Shown here piece after piece: positions 57,911 to 64,000 of a stretch of 64,000 nt of DNA (positions are counted from its first letter, which is position 1; each line of letters opens with the position of its first letter). A model generated the notes under the pieces. It saw nothing but the letters and a program-made list of their open reading frames with translations. It searched no databases and had not been told where the DNA came from. The stretch is from Sipunculus nudus. Taxonomy: Eukaryota; Annelida; Sipuncula; Golfingiida; Sipunculidae. The position numbers and the translations under genes were made by a program. The stretch is taken from assembly GCA_026874595.1 (NCBI GenBank), contig CM049315.1:16500164-16564163 (forward strand). The letters are read 5' to 3'.

Positions 57911-58778
57911 ACAAAATTGATTTTATGTTGATGCGTGCGGGCGACTTTTATTTTTATTTTTTTTGTACCATGAATAAAGTGTAAAATATTGTTATTTCAC
58001 ATGCACTGGCACAGAATTGACAACAAATGGTTAAAATATAAGACAATAAACGGCGAATTAGTCAACAGTTTGAAAGGATCCTCGAACCTAGTGACATTTG
58101 CATTTCTTTTACGTGTAATATTAACATGCACACCAGATTACATAGGTGTTACATCTTATGGTGTATCATGGAACATGCGGGCCCCAACGAAAGTCATTAA
58201 ACGGGGGGTTTCCTTCATATAATCTTTTATTGATATTTGTACACTGGAAGTTCGATAAACCATTATCTCTAACGTTAGGCCAAGATGCAGCCATTTTTAT
58301 TCTGACGCATTGGCACAGATTTGGCAACCAGTGATTAAAATATAAGAATATTAACATGCAAACCAGATTATACAGGTGTCAAAATCTTACGGTGCATCAT
58401 GGAACAAGTCATTACACAGTGGATTCCCCATCATATAATCTGTCATTGATATTTGTTCACTAGAAGTTCGTTAAACCATGATCTCTACCGATGGGCCGAG
58501 ATGGCAGCCATGTTTTATTCTGACCGAACGGTCACGAAGCATGACCTTGAAAGCACGCAAATATATTCTCTTTGTGGGACGAAAACTTACATCTGAATAC
58601 CATAACCATAAAATTTAACCAATTCTAAGTGTTTATTTAAAGACTGGATTATAGATTTTCATGGAAACCGATTGTATTAACATATATTTAACTATGAATA
58701 CTGGCACGCAACACCAGCATCGCGTTGCGGCCGCTAGGGAAAATAGATACAAAGACGGTATATATATGATTTATATTA
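57911..58778. other. Non-genic stretch with an internal diverged duplication
   Basis: 58,010-58,260 and 58,300-58,520 share short blocks (ttggcacagattt/aattga, acaggtgt, ttatggtg/cggtgcatcatggaac, gttcgataaaccat). It looks like two diverged units of a repeat; no gene is supported. Confidence 0.45.
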
Positions 58779-59323
58779 CGCTAAAAAAGGTTTGGTTCTC
58801 AGGCACTTATCCCGGAAATCAATGCGCGCGGGCGATTTTTATATTTTTCTCTTTTTTTCTTATGATTCCATAAAAATGTCATATGATCAGAGAAAAGCAT
58901 GATTAAAAGAGATTTTTTTTTTTGCTAAACAGGTAAAAACACTACATTACAAAGGAAATTTAATCAAACTTGTATAATTTTATCTTCTTGAAAGATCTAG
59001 ACATGTCTGAGCGGCTGAAGCTCAAACCTGGTCAGTTTCTATTAAAAATAAAAAAAAAAACATTTAATATGGGCATTAAACATTGACGCGAGCGGTAGCA
59101 TTGTCATAATTAAACGATGCTACGGCCTAATGGTCAAATGTTTTAGAGGAATTTTCTGTGTTTTGAAATATAACCATTGGGAAATGGCTCAAGTATCATT
59201 AGAAGGGAAACTGACTGACGCTGGCAAAAAATGTTTGACTGGGGGGGGGGGGGGGGGGGGGAGGGGGGTTAAGGTGACGCGGGCGATGCCTGAGAAACAT
59301 ATAATTAATTATTTGTTTTTGCC
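58779..59323. mobile_element. Harbinger-type MITE, expanded copy
   Basis: Left: ctaaaaaaggtttggttctc + aggcac. Right, read inward: ttaggcaaaaacaaataatt, then tgtttctcaggcatcgcc. The ends match the family at 25.5 and 56.8 kb. It is enlarged by internal sequence and a 21-G run (59,241-59,261). Confidence 0.6.
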
Positions 59324-59734
59324 TAACTAACGAACATAACAGATCAGTATGCGCACTCCCATGATAGAAATGAACACATCATTTCACCAACTCCCATGTC
59401 TTTTTTTGTCTTTTTTTAAAATAAAAATCATAGAATACACATTTCACACATAATTGTATACAATCACATAAAATACAATATATACTAAGCACATTGCTTG
59501 GATATTATTCCAACCATACTTCAAATTTTCAATCCTTGTTATTTGTACATGCAGTATATACATATATTCTAGTGGTCTTTGCAGAATACATTTTCCCCTG
59601 GCTTTTTCTTTCAAAACCAAAACTACAATGTTACTGTGTTATAAATGTTTCCTTATTTCTACCCATGTCTTTATTCCCCGGATTCCTCTTAGTCCATCTG
59701 ATGTTACATTAACGTTCAAACGACTGCAGTTTCA

Positions 59735-59850
59735 CGTCTAGTGACATGGTTTTGCTATGTCAGTCAAGAAGTCTCAAGGACAGACCCTGGAAGTGGCTGG
59801 CCTGCACCTTGAGGAGCCATGTTTTTCTCATATCCAGCTCAATATGTTGG
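59735..59850 (+). pseudogene. Helitron/PIF1-type helicase fragment
   Basis: The frame reads FAMSVKKSQGQTLEVAGLHL + EEPCFSHIQL. KSQGQTL is the conserved late helicase motif of Helitron Rep-Hel and PIF1 proteins, where it is normally followed by GQLYVALSR; here that is degraded (HIQLNMLDF). No other helicase or Rep part is present, so this is a relic fragment. It shows that an autonomous Helitron/Helentron existed in this genome. Confidence 0.7.
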
Positions 59851-59907
59851 ATTTTAAACAGAAGATAATTCAGAGAAGACTCTTAGAGTGTTATGGACTT
59901 GCATATA

Positions 59908-59910
<3 letters not shown>

Positions 59911-59958
<48 letters not shown>
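59911..59958. repeat. (TA)n microsatellite
   Basis: A long AT run. Others with the same structure: 33,231-33,271, 35,264-35,304, 61,264-61,312, 61,763-61,816 and 62,767-62,811. Confidence 0.95.
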
Positions 59959-59963
<5 letters not shown>

Positions 59964-59964
59964 T

Positions 59965-60130
59965 GTTCTTGTATGTAACGGTATGCTCCCTCGGGAGTTT
60001 ATTCACGGAATGCTCCCGGGGATCCGGGCACTTTTGGATGGAACTTGCGAGAATACACAAGGTATGAATGCCGGTATTGACTGGTTTTATTCACCTTATT
60101 ACAAAGACTAAAGACATAACAAGTGGCGAC
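59965..60130 (+). mobile_element. Possible Ty3/gypsy LTR end and primer-binding region
   Basis: A complex stretch (ggtatgctccctcgggagtt, ggatccgggcacttttggat) ends with ttattacaaagactaaagac + ataaca, then agtggcgacgaagtgg. The TGGCGACGA motif directly after an LTR end is commonly seen in Ty3/gypsy elements. There is no second LTR in the window; the pol fragment at 63.4 kb has the same strand. Confidence 0.35.
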
Positions 60131-60133
60131 GAA

Positions 60134-61266
60134 GTGGCAGTTCAACCAGAGAGCTTAGATGGCGAGAGGGTTCACTCCGCATGCGCCATATTGAATTTTG
60201 AGACACTAGCGCCGCCACGCGGTTGGGGGGGGGGGGGGGGGGTTAGGACAAGAAACGTCATGACAACATACGCCATGCGGACCTCGCTTTACGTGTTGTG
60301 TGTCAGCTTTACACAGAACACAGCGATTCCACTCGTTTCAGCCTGCTGCCACAAAATAGAACGGTTATATTAAAACTTTTAGTTACAAATTATCAATACG
60401 TTTTCCTGTTTATGCTTCATGTGGCTTGATCCCAGTCTCACTGAGGTGACGTTGCCATAGATGGTGTGTATAGCCATATACTGATATATATAATAATATA
60501 TATATAGCTTATTGGCCTGAACAAGTCATATGATTTTACCAAGCTTGATGCATGGGAAATTATACTTAATAATAATATAATTATTGGTTCCAGAGATTCA
60601 AAATGTATTGTGAAAGATTGGTAAAACTATATAGATTTGGTTAGACAAAAAATGTTTAGTCCTTGGATTTCGGAGCCATCATGCGTATATCGTAGCCCTG
60701 GGCCTATAGTATATACCGTACTCAGTCATGCTAATCATAGACTATGGTTGATACCGATAATAATAATAATAATATATATTTTATTATTAACTGTAATATC
60801 ATAGACTATGGTAAATTGATACCGGTAATAAAATAATGATAATAATAATAATAACAATAAAATTAATATATATTTTTTATAAACAGTACAAGATAATGAT
60901 AATTATTATTATAGTGTATGAAATGAACTGATTAGGAAATGTTCAAAGCCAATTAAAACAAAAGTTATAAAAAAATAAAATCTATGGGTAAGTTATCATA
61001 TACAATTAATATTATGATCCATAAATATTAACACATATGTAGACATATATATCATAATTTAAAAATTTATACAATTTATAGATTTAGAGTAATAATATAC
61101 CGGTGCATTGATGTTATATTCATTCAATATATTATTACCGGTATATGTTTATTTATAATATATAAGAAATATAATTATATGATATTCAAGTGTTTTATTA
61201 TATATATATATATATATTATATATAACAGAATGTAAGATATGAATATATATACGTATATATATATC

Positions 61267-61316
<50 letters not shown>

Positions 61317-61759
61317 TGTGTGTCACGATGTGTATTATGTAAATGCATTTACGTGGAATGAAATACATGTATTATCTTTTAGATATCCATGTTACATAAA
61401 CCATAATTTATGCATTTAAAATATATGTATATTTAAAATACATATATTATACAATTAAATTGTAATATATTATAATTGTAAATAACAGTAATTATAATAT
61501 ATATATATATATATAATATATATATATATTAATATATATATTCTGTATAATATGCATTATACTTCAAATACAAAATATATATTCATTTATATTTTTCATA
61601 TTATAAATCCATAGGCCTGTATATTCATGCACATACACAGATTTATTTATGTTTTATATTTATTCATACATGTATAATTATATATATTTATTTATTAATG
61701 GTATATGTAAAAGAAGACTGAAACGAGTGAAAGTAATTCTGAGAAAAGGGCGTCAACAT

Positions 61760-61818
<59 letters not shown>

Positions 61819-62764
61819 TAAATATGTGTGTGAGTGAGAGAGACAGAGAGGGAGAGGTTCGTACGACCCCATGCACTGTGGACCCTTAAAGTATCCGCTC
61901 CCACACCTGTTTTAGAGCTTTGCAACACCACTCCCTTCCCATGTTCTTCACTTCTGGTTCCGTTACATCAAATTTTATATATTTCACATTTTGAATCAAA
62001 TGGACTGTTTTGAAAAATTAATATATAGGCCTAACCTCTGAGGTGACACATGCATAATCATCTGCCAACAATATTAATAATTCAAATACTCAAAGTGTAT
62101 ATATTGGTATTATATTTATTGCAGTTTAACATTTATTAGCTTCTATTCTGAAAAGACGTACTGGTATACATCAATTCAACATTTAGCAATCAGTAAATAA
62201 CAACCAGTTATGTAAAATACAAGTGTAGTTTAAGCTGACAATATGATAATAACCACTGTGGGTAAAAGTGACAAGTAAAGAATGTGCTCAAATTGATATA
62301 AATGTAAATATGTACAAATTTTTGTAGAGATGCCTTGAGTACAGTGACCTTTACAACTCCAAGAAAATGGAACATCAAATATTGTATATTTGCATTAATA
62401 TTTTATAATAAGATTTTTCATTAATATTGTTTTAATGTTATTCTTTTATGTTATTAAAAAAAAACTTAGATTTGGTAACCAAATAATGAACAAACAAAAA
62501 TCTTAAATTTACCAAAATAAAATTGACACAACAGCATTGTTCCCAGGAATATGTAAAAATGTTCTCAGCTTTACTCTGTTTATTGCAGATATTATATATT
62601 TTTTTGCCTATGCAGGTTTGTTCTTACGGTGACCCTTCCACTGTTCCAGCCTGAACAAAATGAACCCACACCAACCCCGCTATGTTGTATAATATGTTTG
62701 ACCCTGTCACAAGTACATGTATTGTATTACAGTCTGTTTAAAAGATTTTTATACATAAATATCA

Positions 62765-62815
<51 letters not shown>

Positions 62816-63374
62816 TCAAATAAAACTTCATGACATATCTGTCTCCTTTTAATAATTATATAGGCTCTCACCTGTTCACATCTGTAGGTAAAAAATCATT
62901 CTGTCACAATTAATCCGTTCTGAACATGAAACACAAAGAACTCAGCAATAAACATTATGTATATTTAAATATAATATTTATATATGAAAAATATAAAGTT
63001 AAAATATCTGGAACTGAGAAAGACAGGATTGCAACTGAAGATAGTATATACATCTGTACTCCCACGGGACTCTGGCTTATTTGGTGGTCCATACAATAAA
63101 TGATACATGGACACTTGATTCTGCCATTTCTTTTGCGTCATTAAATAGGTAAATTACTGAAAATTTAGGGGTATATCAATTTGTAAACACTATCTTACCT
63201 GACCCACTGCGGTTTGATGCAGAAGCAGCCATGGTGATTACATACACAGAATCAGCTGCAACCCCCCCCCCCCCAACCGCGTGGTGGCGCTAGCGTCCGT
63301 GACGTCAAAATGGCGACCAATGAGAAAACGCGAAGTGAACCCTCTCGCCATCTAAGCTCTCTGGTTCAACCCAC
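60134..63374. mobile_element. AT-rich 3.2-kb region bounded by ~115-bp inverted repeats
   Basis: 60,134-60,245 and 63,262-63,374 are inverted copies: ttcaaccagagagcttagat + ggcgagagggttcac ... ccacgcggttggggg versus cccccaaccgcgtggtggcg ... gtgaaccctctcgccatcta + agctctctggttcaa. Both arms end internally in G/C homopolymers. The interior (60.25-63.25 kb) is very AT-rich, with several (TA)n tracts and no coding frame. I see no target duplication. Confidence 0.5.
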
Positions 63375-63384
63375 GGGGTTGCTG

Positions 63385-64000
63385 TCTCACGTGAGTTATG
63401 TACATGAGCCCATTTCTTCGCGGACATCCGGGTTTGTTTCGGGAAAGTCCGCGCTTCCTCCATTATCGCCCACGGACCATGGGACTGGGTGCTGCAATTT
63501 CGCATCCGAGTGAATACGGTGAACAACCAATAGCTTACGCATTGCGGTCTGTAAAGCCAGCAGAGCGATCAAATTGGCTGCGTACAATTATGACATAAAA
63601 TGTCGACCGTCAACCAATAATGGTTATGTTGACGCCCGTTCCAGATTACCACTTCCTGAAACCGATCCACCAGAAGAGACACTGAACTGAACGGAAGAAG
63701 CTACGGAACTCATCAAAGCTCAAATCAGTCAACCACCTGTGACGGCAAAAGCCATAAGCCGTGAAACACAACACGATCCTCTGCTGGCCAGAGTGATGTA
63801 CTTTGTGAGAAATGGCTGGCCAACCTCGGCGGAGGACCTAATTCCGGATATGTAGCAATATTATAATAGACGACTGGAGCTAGCTACAGAGAAGGGTTGT
63901 CTTCTTTGGGGAATTCGGACAATTATACCACCAAAGTTCAGATCACAAGTGTTGGCTGAGCTACATGACAATCACACAGGCATGGTACGTTTGAAATCCC
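63385..64000 (+). pseudogene. Ty3/gypsy pol fragment: RNase H and start of integrase
   Basis: In order: MGLGAAISHPSEYGEQPIAY + ALRSVKPAERS (RNase H region, with the usual 'GLGAVLSH...PIAYASRTLTPAER' layout), then after a frame change RLPLPETDPPE, HDPLLARVMYFVRNGWP and CLLWGIRTIIPPKFRSQVLA + ELHDNHTGM (integrase N-terminal zinc-binding part; HDNHTG has the His pair). In-frame stops (tga near 63,684 and tag near 63,852) make it inactive. It continues beyond the window. The 5' part of pol is absent. Confidence 0.8.

Noticed and set aside
63396-63587. Minus-strand 63-codon frame opposite the gypsy fragment
   Set aside because: Shadow of the + strand RNase H frame, which has clear family motifs.
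1-64000. CRISPR array or bacterial defence system
   Set aside because: The regular repeats are eukaryotic tandem repeats without unique spacers; spliced genes and eukaryotic transposons dominate.

Overview
The window is eukaryotic, AT-rich and repeat-dense, with short exons scattered through long introns. I infer an invertebrate, most likely a marine mollusc and probably a bivalve. The grounds are the gene content (a conserved YIPF6 and a fast-evolving D8C/VWD/Cys-module membrane protein), the abundant Helitron/Helentron-like ('pearl'-type) elements with tandem-repeat cores, a Penelope-like element with a GIY-YIG domain, and hAT and Harbinger-type MITEs. No bacterial-style operons are present. 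Most of the long open frames are repeat artefacts; the real genes were found by reading across splice sites.

Layout: (1) 1-14,281 holds the 3' part of YIPF6 on the + strand: three terminal coding exons (3452-3583, 4480-4640, 14163-14281) with consistent splice phases and a normal stop. The upstream exons lie outside the window. Its introns carry a 52-bp tandem repeat, a 42-bp minisatellite that begins about 10 nt after a splice donor, a complete-looking Helitron (6374-9258) with a 288-bp tandem core, and two copies of one dispersed element (1-1913 and 9810-12147). (2) 14.7-28.9 kb is non-genic: a 34-bp minisatellite, a 3.6-kb element made of about ten 340-bp units, a hAT MITE with a perfect 8-bp target duplication, a small Helitron-like element, a second hAT-like element holding a tRNA-derived SINE, and an element with a nested Harbinger-type MITE. 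(3) 29,425-40,110 is a minus-strand multi-exon gene for a type I membrane protein: TSP1 and EGF-like, D8C, linker domains, the start of a VWD domain, a domain ending in paired cysteines, three Cys-rich modules, one TM helix and a short tail. It has two in-frame stops and lacks most of the VWD domain, so I call it a probable pseudogene or a defective allele. A 2-kb Tol2-like hAT element sits in one intron. (4) 43.3-48.9 kb holds an LTR-like stretch and a degenerate Penelope-like retroelement (reverse transcriptase with YIDD, then GIY-YIG) flanked by pseudo-LTR direct repeats and interrupted by a Helentron-like element. (5) 49-64 kb is mostly repeats: a related element, duplicated AT-rich blocks, Harbinger MITEs, long (TA)n and poly-G tracts, a Helitron-helicase fragment, a 3.2-kb AT-rich region bounded by about 115-bp inverted repeats, and a degenerate Ty3/gypsy pol fragment running off the right edge.

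The two genes are convergent (YIPF6 rightward, the membrane protein leftward) and show no functional link. The least ordinary signals are the element family with a hairpin at each end and a tandem core, whose ends are fixed by one insertion into a Penelope element, and the exon-by-exon decay of the D8C/VWD gene.
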